This document shows positions 8,036-16,635 of a stretch of DNA of 16,741 bases, one piece after another. Position numbers and translations under genes: made by a program. Source of the stretch: Oceanipulchritudo sp049975345. GTDB taxonomy: Bacteria; Verrucomicrobiota; Verrucomicrobiia; Opitutales; Oceanipulchritudinaceae. Under the pieces are notes generated by a model. The model was not told where the DNA came from, searched no databases, and saw nothing but the letters and a program-made list of their open reading frames with translations. Where the stretch lies: positions 1 through 16,741 of the forward strand of contig JBNGDP010000082.1 in assembly GCA_049975345.1 (NCBI GenBank). Reading direction: 5' to 3'. Position 1 is the first letter of the stretch. Every line of letters starts with the position of its first letter.

Positions 8036-9247
8036 TCAATCTCCGTCTTCGTCGGTGGCCTCGGTTTTGGCGATTTCCTGACTGCGCTTGAGCAGTTCGA
8101 CCAGTTGCGGGGCGGGGGTCAGCTTGAGCGGTTCCTTGCGCCAGGTGAGGCCAGCCTTTTCAGCGGCGGCGACGGCCGCTTTGAGCGTCTGGATGGCGGA
8201 ATCCCCATCGATGGTCAGTATGGAAGGTTGTGTGCCCGGCTTTTCCAGAAGCTCCCATTGAAGTTCCTGTTCCGGCCAGAGCAGGCAACGGGAACGCAGG
8301 TCATAACCGTTTTCGGCGGCGAGGGCGGAAGCAGTCAGCGCGAGGGCAGCAAGGACCGTGCGTCCGGCGGCATCGGTTTCCGGTGTGGGGCCGCCTCCGT
8401 TGACGGGGAAACGCAACCGCCGCAAGGCAGGGAGCGAAAGGACCGTGGTTTGCTCGGCATAGTCGATCGTGACGCCACCGGTCTTTCGATCCACATCAGG
8501 CGGAATATTTCCATGGTTGACCTCTGATGGAGAGACAGCCCCCTTTGCGGAATCGTTTTTGGCCAGGGTGTATCCATCCTTGGATTTCATTACCTTGGCG
8601 GCAGCCCGAATCTGTAAAGGATCAATCCGGCTGCTGGTCTTCGCACCGGTTTGGGCATTGATCCCGACAATCTCGGAAACCAGCGCACGCTGGAATTTCG
8701 CGCCCAGGCCGCCCTTGGGGCCGGTGGAATCCCAGATTCCGAAGATCAGAGCCGTGGGGCAGATTTCGTAGAGCGGGGTGGCGTTGTTGAGGCTGGCGTA
8801 GTCCAGCTTTTGGCCGATCTCGGATTTTCGAAAGGGCATGCCGTCCAGCAGGCTGTCCCGCAAAATCGCATCGGCCGCGCGGTGGGGGGCCTGAAGGCTG
8901 GTAATTCGGCCAATTTCGTCGAGCAGATCAAGACCTGAAAAGTCGACCTCGATAAGAGGGATTGGGCAATCGTCGAAACGGCCCGCATCGATTGCCTGTT
9001 GCAAGGCCTCCTCAAGTCGATTGGCCTGCGACTGGACCGAGTCCATGAGCACGCAGGGAATGGTGGCATAACTGCCGTCCGGCTGCTTCACACGGCGATC
9101 CTCGGTGGCGTAAACGGCCCCGGCATAGGTGGGCGGGAAGGCTTTGTCGCCTTCGCCCCCGGCGGGTTGAAGGCGCGTCCGGGCACGAAAAGCGGCGGCT
9201 GAGCCGGCCACGGCGGATTGGAGGATTTTGAGGTCGATGGTTTTCAT
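8036..9247 (-). CDS. csb1: Csb1 (GSU0053 family), Cas7 backbone subunit of type I-G
   Basis: The product has 403 residues from the ATG at 9247 (MKTIDLKILQSAVAGSAAAF). Csb1 is the Cas7-type protein that polymerises along the crRNA. Diagnostic segments are RTRLQPAGGEGDKAFPPTY (about 23-41) and WDSTGPKGGLGAKFQRAL (about 172-189). A TTG 33 nt upstream would add eleven residues (INPRYTNNAV region) that do not resemble the family start, so the ATG is preferred. No strong Shine-Dalgarno sequence precedes either. It is the first gene of the operon, and csb2 follows after 3 nt. Confidence 0.94.
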   Translation of the reverse strand: MKTIDLKILQSAVAGSAAAFRARTRLQPAGGEGDKAFPPTYAGAVYATEDRRVKQPDGSYATIPCVLMDSVQSQANRLEEALQQAIDAGRFDDCPIPLIEVDFSGLDLLDEIGRITSLQAPHRAADAILRDSLLDGMPFRKSEIGQKLDYASLNNATPLYEICPTALIFGIWDSTGPKGGLGAKFQRALVSEIVGINAQTGAKTSSRIDPLQIRAAAKVMKSKDGYTLAKNDSAKGAVSPSEVNHGNIPPDVDRKTGGVTIDYAEQTTVLSLPALRRLRFPVNGGGPTPETDAAGRTVLAALALTASALAAENGYDLRSRCLLWPEQELQWELLEKPGTQPSILTIDGDSAIQTLKAAVAAAEKAGLTWRKEPLKLTPAPQLVELLKRSQEIAKTEATDEDGD

Positions 9248-9876
9248 AACTGCATTATTTGTGTATCTGGGATTGATCAAATTCTGGAAACAGCCTTCCC
9301 ATCAACGGAACCAGTCCGGGAGCTTGGCCTCGGCTGTGAGATCCGGGGCGAGAGCCGGTGACTTTCTTGAATGCTCAATTATAATCACGGCTTCATTCTT
9401 CCATACCCTCACGGGCTTGCCGGGTTTCCTCCATGGAACTGCAATCGAAGTGCCCCTTGCCGGTCGTTTTGTAAAGGGGCTCTGGAACAAATCGTTCCTG
9501 TACCGCGAGCCCTTCTTCTGCAATAAGCTGTGCCACCCGCCGCTCTTCCGGAGTCAACGAACTGGATGATGGTTTTTGGGAGGGTTTCCCGGGTGGGAGT
9601 TTCAAGAAAAAAAACCTCCGTACAACTTTGACGGCAGGAGTATAAATGAATTGGACAGGGGCACAGCGCACGAGAAGCGGTATGGCATGGAGTGTGTATA
9701 TCGGCAAGAAATTTTCAGCCCCAGGAATGTAAATTGGTGAGCGAGGGGGAGGTTTGTTAAAGACTGCTACATACATGGAGGCAGTATAGCGCGAGGGATC
9801 GGACAAAAGCCGTCCAACCCCGGGACAAAATGGCCTGACGAAGGACCTCACCCCCCTTGCCTTGCTTGCTGCCGTC
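9248..9876. other. Intergenic region upstream of the cas operon; possible decayed small ORF
   Basis: This 630-bp stretch has no convincing intact gene. On the minus strand an open frame from ATG 9776 to TGA 9393 ends with a coding-like stretch (LTPEERRVAQLIAEEGLAVQ, then ERFVPEPLYKTTGKGHFDC). A second frame ending at 9302 continues with a coding-like tail (EAVIIIEHSRKSPALAPD, then LTAEAKLPDWFR). The two together could be a frameshifted relic, and I do not recognise a family. The cas operon promoter should be here. TATAAT occurs on the minus strand at 9378-9383, but without a recognisable -35 box. Confidence 0.4.
9607..9634 (-). terminator. Weak candidate terminator downstream of the SNF2 gene
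   Basis: On the minus strand a short stem CCGT/ACGG (9631-9634 with 9618-9621) is followed after three bases by eight T (9607-9614). The T run is good but the stem is only 4 bp, so termination is uncertain. Confidence 0.25.
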
Positions 9877-12800
9877 TCACGACAAAAGGAAATCAAAATC
9901 CTCGCGGGAGACCATGCCAGCGGAGGTGCGCCGCCCGGCGGTCTGGCCGAGGACGGCATCGAAGAGCTTCTGTTTGCGGGCTTTGAGGAGCATGATCTTC
10001 TCCTCCACCGAATGGCGCATGATCAGGCGCTGGATGAAGACGGTCTGGGTCTGTCCAATCCGGTGGGCGCGGTCGGAGGCCTGGTTTTCGACGGCGGGGT
10101 TCCACCATGGGTCGACGTGGAAAACGGTTTGGGCCCGGGTGAGGTTGAGGCCGACTCCGCCGGCGCGGAGGCTGATGAGGAAGAAGAGGGGCTCCCTTGA
10201 GGACTGGAAGGTGCGGACAAGCTCCTTTCGCCTGGCGGCGGGAACAGAACCATCGAGCCGCAGGACGGGCAGGCCGGCATCGGCTGCCATCTTCCCGACA
10301 AGGTCAAGGGTGCGGGTGAACTGGGAGAACACGAGGGCGCATTGGTCCTCCTCCTTGAGTTCCCGCAGCTTGTCAAGCAGGTAGGTCAACTTGGGGACGG
10401 GTTCCCTGACGGATTTCCCGAGCAACTCGGGCGAAACACAGACCTGACGCAGGCGGAGGAGGGCGGCGAGGGCAACGATGCCGGCCTGCGAGCGGGTCTT
10501 TTCCTTGAAGGCGGTCATGACCTCCTCGCGGACTTCGCCGACGGTGCGGGTGTAAATCTCCTTCTGCTCACGGGTCATTTCCAAGCGGACATCGGACTCC
10601 TGCTTGGGCGGCAGTTCGGTGAGGATCTCAGCCTTGCGGCGGCGGAGGACGAACGGGCGCGCCCGGTTGAGGAGGCCGCTTCCCCCCTCGCGGGCCGTTT
10701 TCATGAAAGCGGCGTAATCCCCGAAAATACCGGGCAGGGCAAGCTCAAGGATGGAATAGTATTCACCGATATGGTTTTCGAGAGGTGTTCCGGTGAGACA
10801 GACGGTAAAGCGCCGCTGCACCCGGCGGACGGCCGCTGTCCGAGCGGCCTTGATGTTCTTGAGGGCCTGGGTCTCGTCGAGGAGGAGGACGTCGAAGGGG
10901 ATGGTCTCAAGGAGAGCAATATCCCGGCGGAGGATGTCGTACGTCGTAAGGACAAGGTCGGCTTTTCCGAAGGCCTCACGGTCGCGGGTGTTGCCATGGT
11001 ACTCGCAGACCACCAGGGAGTCCGCAAAGGTTTCGATTTCATGGTGCCAGTTGAAGAGGAGGGTCGGCGGAACAAGGACAAGGTGGGGGGCTTTTGAAAC
11101 GTGCCGCTTCCGCTCCTTCAACCAGAGGAGGAACGTGATGGCCTGAACGGTCTTGCCAAGGCCCATGTCATCGGCCAGACAGGCCCCGAACCGGTTTTCG
11201 TAGAGGAAGGCCAGCCAGTCAAAACCGCGTTTCTGGTAATCCCGCAAGCGCGCCGAAAGGGCTTTGGGAACGGGTCGTTGCGGGATGTCGCGCAGATCCT
11301 GCAATCGGGTGAAGATGGCTTCCGCCTCTGGAGGCAACCGGACGGTCACGCCTTGCTTGCGCAATTCAATCCAGTCGAGAATCTGCAGGCGCGGAATACT
11401 CCATGCCTTGCCCTTTTTCCCTTCTCTTGATTTTGAGACAAGAATCCTGCGGATCGCCTCGGCCGCCTCGGCTTGGCCAAGGTCCGGAAGGATGAATCCG
11501 TCGGCATCCTCGAGCAGCAAATCGCCACTGATGAGGCGCCGCCATTCATCCGCGGAAAGGGTCAGCTCCTCACAGCGCAGTTCGGGCTTGAGCTCGAACC
11601 AGTCGATATCCTTCGATTCCGCGACATCGAGCGAAAAGGTCACCGGGGCCAGACGGGTCGCCTTTCCTGAAACCGAAAAGGCGGCTCCAAGGGCCCTTGC
11701 GGCGAGGGCAAGCCGGCGCAGGTCGGCGGAACCGGCGAGGGATCCGGGAAGGAGTTCATCGCCCAGGTTGAGGATGCTCTTGCGATCGGGCAAGGTGTTG
11801 CCGAAAAGAAGCAGGCCGGCGAAAAGGCGGGCCGGGGAATCCATGAGAACCCACTGCGGTTCGGGATCGCCCATGGCCATGAGGTGCTTTCCCTCGGCGG
11901 GAGCGGCCCAGTTGCGCTCGAAGCGGCGCAGCCAGCGGATGGCCTTGTTTTTCAGACGGAGCCGGGCGAAAACAGAATCAACGGACGCATCCCGGACAAT
12001 CCGTTCACGGTCCTTCTTTGAGGGTGAAAGCAGAAGGGCGCGGGCGGCATCCATCAGTACGGAAAAGCGGCCTTTGGCCGCAAGAAGGCGGCGGTCGATG
12101 TCCTCGGCAAGAAGGTCGTGCTGGAGACATGGTAGGAGATAGTCCCACAGCGGCAGGCTCTGGCCACCGCAGTCGATTCCGGTTTCCGCCGTCCCCGGAC
12201 GGCCCCGGCCCGGTAGGCCGTCAACCCGGATCCACCCCAACAATGGGTCCGCCGGAGGGAGGGCGTCCCATCCGACGACGTTTAAACCGCGAAACAATAC
12301 AGTCCCATCAATCTTGCCCTGCCGGAGGTTCAAAGGAACTGCGAGAGCCCTGGCATTCCACTCATCGACAGGGCAACCATTTTCTTCAGCCCGATAGAAC
12401 AGGGAGGGGATCACCTCGCGGTTGTGGGCGGCGATATGCACGTGCGAACGCGCCATACGGACCAACCGGTCATCCTTCGGGAAATAAACCGACAACAACG
12501 TGTCGTCGTCCGTAATGACACGCCCGTCGGGAAGAACGGCGCGTACCGCCTCCTCTTCGACCGGGACATTGCCGATGGCCATGATCCACTCGTCATCCGT
12601 GTTCAGGTGGAGAAAGTGGCGGCCCTCGATTGGGCCGTGGCGGGAAGGCAGTTCGCATGTCGTTCCCTCCGCGTCGGTCCAATAGGCGCGGACGCCCGCT
12701 TTACGGGCGGCGGGGACGATTTCCGCGAGTAGCGGGCCAAGTTGATCCTTTGCAACCGGATAGGCCCTGCCCGTCTTCTTGGGGGAATACGGACCCCGCC

Positions 12801-13332
12801 CGAGGCCGCATCCATCCAGCAAGGCCACGGCCTTCCGGCCCGTGACCATGAATTGGAAGTCCCCCCAGGGGACCGGCTCCAGCCGGATTTCCGGCTCCCC
12901 TTCGTCCGCAGATTCCGGATGGATACCCATGGACCCCAACAAGTGGATCCGGCGTTCCTCCAGCTCGTGGTCATCCGGTCCGCCGTGACCGATCCGGCGA
13001 CCGGTGAACAGATCCAGCGCCAACAGGACGACCGCCGCGACATGCTTGCAGGCCCCGCTTTCCGTGTAGGCGGGGCAGTCACAATCATGGAGCAGTTGAT
13101 TTCCTTCGATCCCGAGCAAAACGGTGTAGATGCGCCCGCCGCGGACCTTGGCGACCAGCCAGCCCGGCTTCTTGGAAAAGGCCACGAGATCATGCACGAC
13201 CCCACGCTCGAAATACCGCAACCCTCGCTCGAGGAAGGCCCTTTCGGCCAGATTCCAGAACGCGGCCGCGGTCAACAAGCGGAACCCTGAATAGGATTCC
13301 GGCAAATGCTGTACAAAGGATTCGTGATTCAC
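9877..13332 (-). CDS. SWIM zinc-finger SNF2-family helicase-like ATPase
   Basis: The product has about 1151 residues from GTG 13332. An open frame reaches TTG 13392, but the extra 20 residues look non-coding. An N-terminal SWIM finger is evident, C84-x-C86 to C95-x-H97 (CDCPAYTESGACKHVAAV). The C-terminal half is a SNF2 ATPase: Walker A DDMGLGKT (about 720), LLLDETQALKN (about 817, a DETQ form of the usual DEAQ/DEAH box), CLTGTPLENHI, and DRAHRIGQT (about 1090). Bacterial proteins of this build are double-stranded-DNA translocases often linked to transcription recycling or repair, and some SNF2 proteins act in phage defence. No partner gene (methylase, PLD or DUF) sits beside it, so a defence role is not supported beyond proximity to the cas locus 630 bp downstream. 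Confidence 0.92.
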   Translation of the reverse strand: MNHESFVQHLPESYSGFRLLTAAAFWNLAERAFLERGLRYFERGVVHDLVAFSKKPGWLVAKVRGGRIYTVLLGIEGNQLLHDCDCPAYTESGACKHVAAVVLLALDLFTGRRIGHGGPDDHELEERRIHLLGSMGIHPESADEGEPEIRLEPVPWGDFQFMVTGRKAVALLDGCGLGRGPYSPKKTGRAYPVAKDQLGPLLAEIVPAARKAGVRAYWTDAEGTTCELPSRHGPIEGRHFLHLNTDDEWIMAIGNVPVEEEAVRAVLPDGRVITDDDTLLSVYFPKDDRLVRMARSHVHIAAHNREVIPSLFYRAEENGCPVDEWNARALAVPLNLRQGKIDGTVLFRGLNVVGWDALPPADPLLGWIRVDGLPGRGRPGTAETGIDCGGQSLPLWDYLLPCLQHDLLAEDIDRRLLAAKGRFSVLMDAARALLLSPSKKDRERIVRDASVDSVFARLRLKNKAIRWLRRFERNWAAPAEGKHLMAMGDPEPQWVLMDSPARLFAGLLLFGNTLPDRKSILNLGDELLPGSLAGSADLRRLALAARALGAAFSVSGKATRLAPVTFSLDVAESKDIDWFELKPELRCEELTLSADEWRRLISGDLLLEDADGFILPDLGQAEAAEAIRRILVSKSREGKKGKAWSIPRLQILDWIELRKQGVTVRLPPEAEAIFTRLQDLRDIPQRPVPKALSARLRDYQKRGFDWLAFLYENRFGACLADDMGLGKTVQAITFLLWLKERKRHVSKAPHLVLVPPTLLFNWHHEIETFADSLVVCEYHGNTRDREAFGKADLVLTTYDILRRDIALLETIPFDVLLLDETQALKNIKAARTAAVRRVQRRFTVCLTGTPLENHIGEYYSILELALPGIFGDYAAFMKTAREGGSGLLNRARPFVLRRRKAEILTELPPKQESDVRLEMTREQKEIYTRTVGEVREEVMTAFKEKTRSQAGIVALAALLRLRQVCVSPELLGKSVREPVPKLTYLLDKLRELKEEDQCALVFSQFTRTLDLVGKMAADAGLPVLRLDGSVPAARRKELVRTFQSSREPLFFLISLRAGGVGLNLTRAQTVFHVDPWWNPAVENQASDRAHRIGQTQTVFIQRLIMRHSVEEKIMLLKARKQKLFDAVLGQTAGRRTSAGMVSREDFDFLLS

Positions 13333-13421
13333 CCCATGAAAAAACCGTCTGGGGCACGGCAATGGCAAGACGGAATGCCGGTTTGAACCCAAAGGGGCTG
13401 CTGCAGATCTGCTGAATGAAA

Positions 13422-13495
13422 ATACCGGCGTTGTATGGATCCGGGATCCACGGTATCCTGCCAGCCTGGAAAAGGCTCAGCCCGGGAATCCGGGC
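13422..13495. repeat. Cluster of three stem-loops between the SRAP and SNF2 genes
   Basis: Three inverted repeats lie in 74 bp. The first is TGGATCC-G-GGATCCA (13436-13450), flanked by ATACCG (13422-13427) and CGGTAT (13451-13456). The second is AGCCT-5 nt-AGGCT (13463-13477). The third is GCCCGG-GAAT-CCGGGC (13480-13495). On the minus strand the ATACCG/CGGTAT structure ends in TTTTC. They may terminate the SRAP transcript and stop read-through into the SNF2 gene. Confidence 0.6.
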
Positions 13496-13510
13496 AATGG
13501 ACCGGATCGG

Positions 13511-14266
13511 TTATGCTCCCGATTGGCTGGAATTGGGAAACAGGTCGAGCTGGTGGCGTTCCTCCACTGGTGGATCGTTTTGATCAGCAATGGGCCGGAT
13601 GAGGTCTTGGCCCTCCGCTGCCGATTTGTTGACGGCGCGGGAAACGGCATGGCTGGTCAGATACCCCTCAGGGACGGCCAGTTGGCAAACCGAAATGATG
13701 TCGGGCTTTACATCGGAGGTGTCCAGCCAGTGGTCCCAGGCCTCCCGGCGGAGAATCACCGGCATGCGGTGGTGGATCCGGCCGACGGTCTTGTTGGCGG
13801 CGGTTGTGATCAACGAAACGGACAGGATCTCCGATCCGGAGGGATGGAGCCAGTGTTCCCAGAGCCCCGCCATGGCCATGAAATCCGCCTCCTTCGGATG
13901 AAAATAGTACGGTTGCCTCGGCGAGGTCCGCCGGTCCCACTCGTAGAAGCCGCTGGCCGGCACCAGGCAGCGCCGGTAGCGGAAGGCGTCCCGGTAGGCG
14001 GGCTTCCCGGCGATAGTCTCCGCGCGTGCGTTGATCATCCTGTACCCGATGTCCGGGTCCTTTGCCCAGTGGGGCACCAGCCCCCAGTGCAGGATCTCCG
14101 CCTTTCGGCCGCCCTTGTCGCGGTCCTCAAGGATCGCCACGATGCCCGTACCCGGTGCGATGTTGTAGCGGGCGCGCCATGACGCCTTCAGCTCATCGGC
14201 GAACTCGGCGAGGAAGGCGCGGGCAAGGGCCTCGTGCCCGGCGCTCAAGGTGTAGCGTCCGCACAT
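13511..14266 (-). CDS. SRAP-domain protein (YedK/HMCES type), abasic-site shield
   Basis: SRAP proteins form a thiazolidine DNA-protein crosslink with abasic sites in single-stranded DNA, protecting them during replication. The 251-residue product starts MCGRYTL, so after Met removal Cys2 is the N-terminal nucleophile. Other family residues are Asn79 in MINARAET, Glu109 in SGFYEW and His165/166 in IHHRMPVIL. The length is close to bacterial relatives (about 220-250). It begins 21 nt after the MarC-gene stop, so the two may be co-transcribed. The TAA stop is at 13511. No Shine-Dalgarno sequence is obvious. Confidence 0.95.
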   Translation of the reverse strand: MCGRYTLSAGHEALARAFLAEFADELKASWRARYNIAPGTGIVAILEDRDKGGRKAEILHWGLVPHWAKDPDIGYRMINARAETIAGKPAYRDAFRYRRCLVPASGFYEWDRRTSPRQPYYFHPKEADFMAMAGLWEHWLHPSGSEILSVSLITTAANKTVGRIHHRMPVILRREAWDHWLDTSDVKPDIISVCQLAVPEGYLTSHAVSRAVNKSAAEGQDLIRPIADQNDPPVEERHQLDLFPNSSQSGA

Positions 14267-14287
14267 TGTTTTACCAGATAAGTTAAC

Positions 14288-14878
14288 TCACGTCCCGATC
14301 CCCGGAAAGATATCCTTGATGGCGGTGATGAGCATCTGCACCGAGATTACCGTGAGGAGCATTCCCATGAGGCGCTGGAAGGCGGCGAGGCCGCGATGGC
14401 CGACGATGCGGTTGACCACGGGGGCAAAAAGAAAGGCGACCAGGCTGACCCCCATGGACACGAGGATGGCCACGACCCAGATTCCCATGCGGCCGGGATA
14501 CTGGCCGGCAAAGAGCATGACGGTCGCCACGGCGGAAGGCCCGGCAACAAGGGGAACGGCCAGCGGGAAGAGGATCGGCTCCTCCCCGTGCTTCACGCCC
14601 ATCCAGCTGGTGTCGGTGGGAAAGATCAGCTTGACCGCGATCAGGAAGAGGACGATGCCCCCGGCGAGGCGCAGGGCCTCCTCGGTCAGGTCCAGCAAAC
14701 GCAGGAGTCCCGGCCCAAGGAAGAGGGCGAGAAGCAGGACAACCGTGGCCAGGATCACCTCCCGGGTCACAAAGGTGTAAGGTTTCCGGGTCCCTTCCAG
14801 GCAGGTCAGGACAATCGGCAGGTTGCCCAGCGGATCGGTCACGATGACCAGAAGTATAATGGCGGAAATCAAATCCAT
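14288..14878 (-). CDS. MarC family integral membrane protein
   Basis: This 196-residue hydrophobic protein has about six predicted membrane segments. The opening MDLISAIILLVIVTDPLGNL has the family DPxGN/P signature in the first helix. Later segments (ILATVVLLLALFLGPGLL, then AGGIVLFLIAVKLIF, ILFPLAVPLVAGPSAVATVM and IWVVAILVSMGVSLVAFLF) match MarC/YhgN proteins in order and length (YhgN is about 197 residues). The molecular function is unproven. The early link to multiple antibiotic resistance was not upheld, so no substrate should be assumed. It precedes the SRAP gene by 21 nt on the same strand. Confidence 0.93.
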   Translation of the reverse strand: MDLISAIILLVIVTDPLGNLPIVLTCLEGTRKPYTFVTREVILATVVLLLALFLGPGLLRLLDLTEEALRLAGGIVLFLIAVKLIFPTDTSWMGVKHGEEPILFPLAVPLVAGPSAVATVMLFAGQYPGRMGIWVVAILVSMGVSLVAFLFAPVVNRIVGHRGLAAFQRLMGMLLTVISVQMLITAIKDIFPGIGT

Positions 14879-14891
14879 TTCTCTTTCCTCT

Positions 14892-14989
14892 CACAAAGCA
14901 ACGGAGAGACAAAGACACGGAGCCATTCATACAAATAAGGACAAGAACAAGAAGATAACTCCGTGTCTTTGTCTCTCCGTGCCTTTGTG
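14892..14989. repeat. 31-bp inverted repeat with 36-nt loop (REP-like hairpin)
   Basis: The left arm (14892-14922) begins CACAAAGCAACGGAGAG and ends GACACGGAG. The right arm (14959-14989) begins CTCCGTGTCTTTGTCTCTC and ends CTTTGTG. They pair over 31 bp with two adjacent mismatches. The element lies between the rmuC stop and the MarC-gene start. It resembles dispersed CACGGAGAGACAAAG-type repeats seen in intergenic regions of some environmental bacteria. It could stabilise or terminate the rmuC transcript. Confidence 0.9.
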
Positions 14990-15008
14990 CGATAATGTAA
15001 AGAAATCA

Positions 15009-16280
15009 TCACCCTTCCTCCCCTTCTATCGGGATTTCCTCGATCTGCTCCATCTCCGGCAGCTTCTTCTTGCTGTCCTCGGCGAGGGATTCGAACTTGC
15101 GGGCGGTGACGAGGACGCGGGTCTCCATGGAGCGAAGGCTCTTGTTGTAGGCCTCCACCGCCTTTTTCAGCGACTTGCCAACATCCGCGTAATGCTCCGT
15201 CTGCGTGGTGAGCCGCTCGTAGAGCTCCCGCCCGAGGGCGCTGATCTCCTTGGCCTGCTCGGCGATGGCCTCCTGCCGCCAGCCGTAGGCGGCAGCCTTC
15301 AGCAGGGCGATCAGCGTCGTCGGTGTGGCCAGGAGCACGTTCTCACTGGTCCCGAACTGGATCAGGTCGGGATCCTGCTCCAGGGCCGCGCTGAAAAACG
15401 CCTCCCCGGGAAGAAACAGGACCACGAACTCCGGCGAAGGATCAAACTGGCGCCAGTACTGCTTGGAACCCAGTGCCTTGATGTGGTCCCGGATCTGGCG
15501 GGCGTGGCGTTGCAGCAAGGCCACTGTCTGCTCACCGTCCTTCGACTCCAGCGCCTCCAAATAGGCCGCCAGCGGGGCCTTGGCGTCGACCACGATGTTT
15601 TTCCCGCCGGGCAGCTTGACGATGAGGTCGGGACGGAGCCGGCCCTGTTCCCCCTCGACACTCGCCTGCTGGACAAAGTCCACGTACTCGGTCATCCCGG
15701 CAAACTCGACGGTCCGCTCCAGCTGCACTTCCCCCCAGCGGCCGCGCACGTTCGGGGTCTTCAAGGCAAAGACCAGGTTGTTCGTTTCCGATTGCAACTT
15801 CCCCTGCGTCTCGAGCAGGCTGCGGATTTGTTCCTGCAGGCCGGCATACGCGCTGGTGCGCGCCTTCTCCACCGCCTGGATCTTCTCGTCGACCTGCTCC
15901 AGCGACTTCCGGATCGGCGCCACCAGCTCGTTGATCGCCTGCTGGCGCCTTTCGAGATCCCCCCTGGCGCCCTCCTGGAGGCGGCCGAACACCTGCTTCG
16001 CCAAGTCCAGAAACTGCAGGTTGTTTTTCTGCAGGGCGTCCGCCGAAAGCGCCTTGAAGGTCGATTCGAACTTCTCCCGCAGCTCCTTCAGCTCCGCCAG
16101 CCGCTGCGCCGAAGCCTCCTGCTCCATCCCGCGCCGGGTCGCCTCGTCGGCGTGCCGCCGCCGGTATTCGTCCCGCTCCGCGGCAAGGGCCGCGAGCTTT
16201 CCCGAAAGGCTGGCCCGGCCGGCAAACCAGCCGACCATGCCCAAAAGCACTGCAAGGAGAGTTCCCAGAAGCCATTCCAT
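15009..16280 (-). CDS. rmuC: RmuC-family DNA recombination protein
   Basis: RmuC limits recombination at inverted repeats in E. coli and carries a nuclease-like domain. Domain order in the 423 residues: an N-terminal membrane anchor (about 3-21, LLGTLLAVLLGMVGWFAG), a long Ala/Glu/Arg-rich coiled coil (about 25-165), then the conserved RmuC core with NVRGRWGEVQLERTVEFAGM, DLIVKLPGGKNIVVDAKAPL and FVVLFLPGEAFFSAAL. The acidic C-terminal tail is short. The ATG at 16280 fits the anchor. No strong Shine-Dalgarno sequence is visible. The gene lies just downstream of the rRNA terminator, so it needs its own promoter in 16281-16357, which I cannot identify confidently. Confidence 0.96.
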   Translation of the reverse strand: MEWLLGTLLAVLLGMVGWFAGRASLSGKLAALAAERDEYRRRHADEATRRGMEQEASAQRLAELKELREKFESTFKALSADALQKNNLQFLDLAKQVFGRLQEGARGDLERRQQAINELVAPIRKSLEQVDEKIQAVEKARTSAYAGLQEQIRSLLETQGKLQSETNNLVFALKTPNVRGRWGEVQLERTVEFAGMTEYVDFVQQASVEGEQGRLRPDLIVKLPGGKNIVVDAKAPLAAYLEALESKDGEQTVALLQRHARQIRDHIKALGSKQYWRQFDPSPEFVVLFLPGEAFFSAALEQDPDLIQFGTSENVLLATPTTLIALLKAAAYGWRQEAIAEQAKEISALGRELYERLTTQTEHYADVGKSLKKAVEAYNKSLRSMETRVLVTARKFESLAEDSKKKLPEMEQIEEIPIEGEEG

Positions 16281-16357
16281 GCCAGATGTTATGAAGATAG
16301 CCCGGAAAACTTCAAGGCGGGTCTTCGCGCCTGAAGGCGCACCTCGCAGAGGGACAT

Positions 16358-16394
16358 AAAAAAGCCCCGCTTCGCTTTCTCAGCTCCGCGGGGC
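16358..16394 (-). terminator. Rho-independent terminator of the rRNA operon
   Basis: On the minus strand GCCCCGC (16388-16394) pairs perfectly with GCGGGGC (16364-16370) across a 17-nt loop and is followed by six T (16358-16363). It starts six bases after the 5S 3' end. Confidence 0.92.
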
Positions 16395-16399
16395 ATAAA

Positions 16400-16515
16400 C
16401 CTGGCGATAACCTACTCTCACACCGCATCGTGGCGGCACTACCATCGGCGATTACGTGCTTAACGCTGGTGTTCGGGATGGGAACCGGTGTTTCCACGTA
16501 CCTATGGTCACCAGA
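16400..16515 (-). rRNA. rrf: 5S ribosomal RNA
   Basis: The minus strand carries the universal 5S core, including TTCCCATCCCGAACACC, GTTAAGC, GCCGATGGTAGTG and GTGAGAGTAGG. The ends pair as helix I (TCTGGTGA with TCGCCAGG), which sets the boundaries at about 116 nt. It lies between the 23S gene and a strong terminator. Confidence 0.96.
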
Positions 16516-16635
16516 GAGAGTACCTCGGACCGGATCAGGCTTGCTCGGGTTATCGCCTCCTGTCCGGATTCGGAAAATCTAGTCCAGTTCCTTGTGGGTA
16601 AAATAAACGCCTGAAGTGCGACGGTTACCATATAG
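16516..16635 (-). other. 23S-5S internal transcribed spacer
   Basis: A 120-bp spacer without tRNA. CCGGATCAGG (16530-16539) can pair with CCTGTCCGG (16559-16567) apart from one bulged base, a plausible RNase III processing stem. Confidence 0.7.

Noticed and set aside
9393..9959. A 188-residue minus-strand ORF as an intact gene
   Set aside because: Its first third overlaps the SNF2 coding end in another frame and its middle is low-complexity, with eight T in a row. Only the tail looks coding, so it is treated as a possible remnant.
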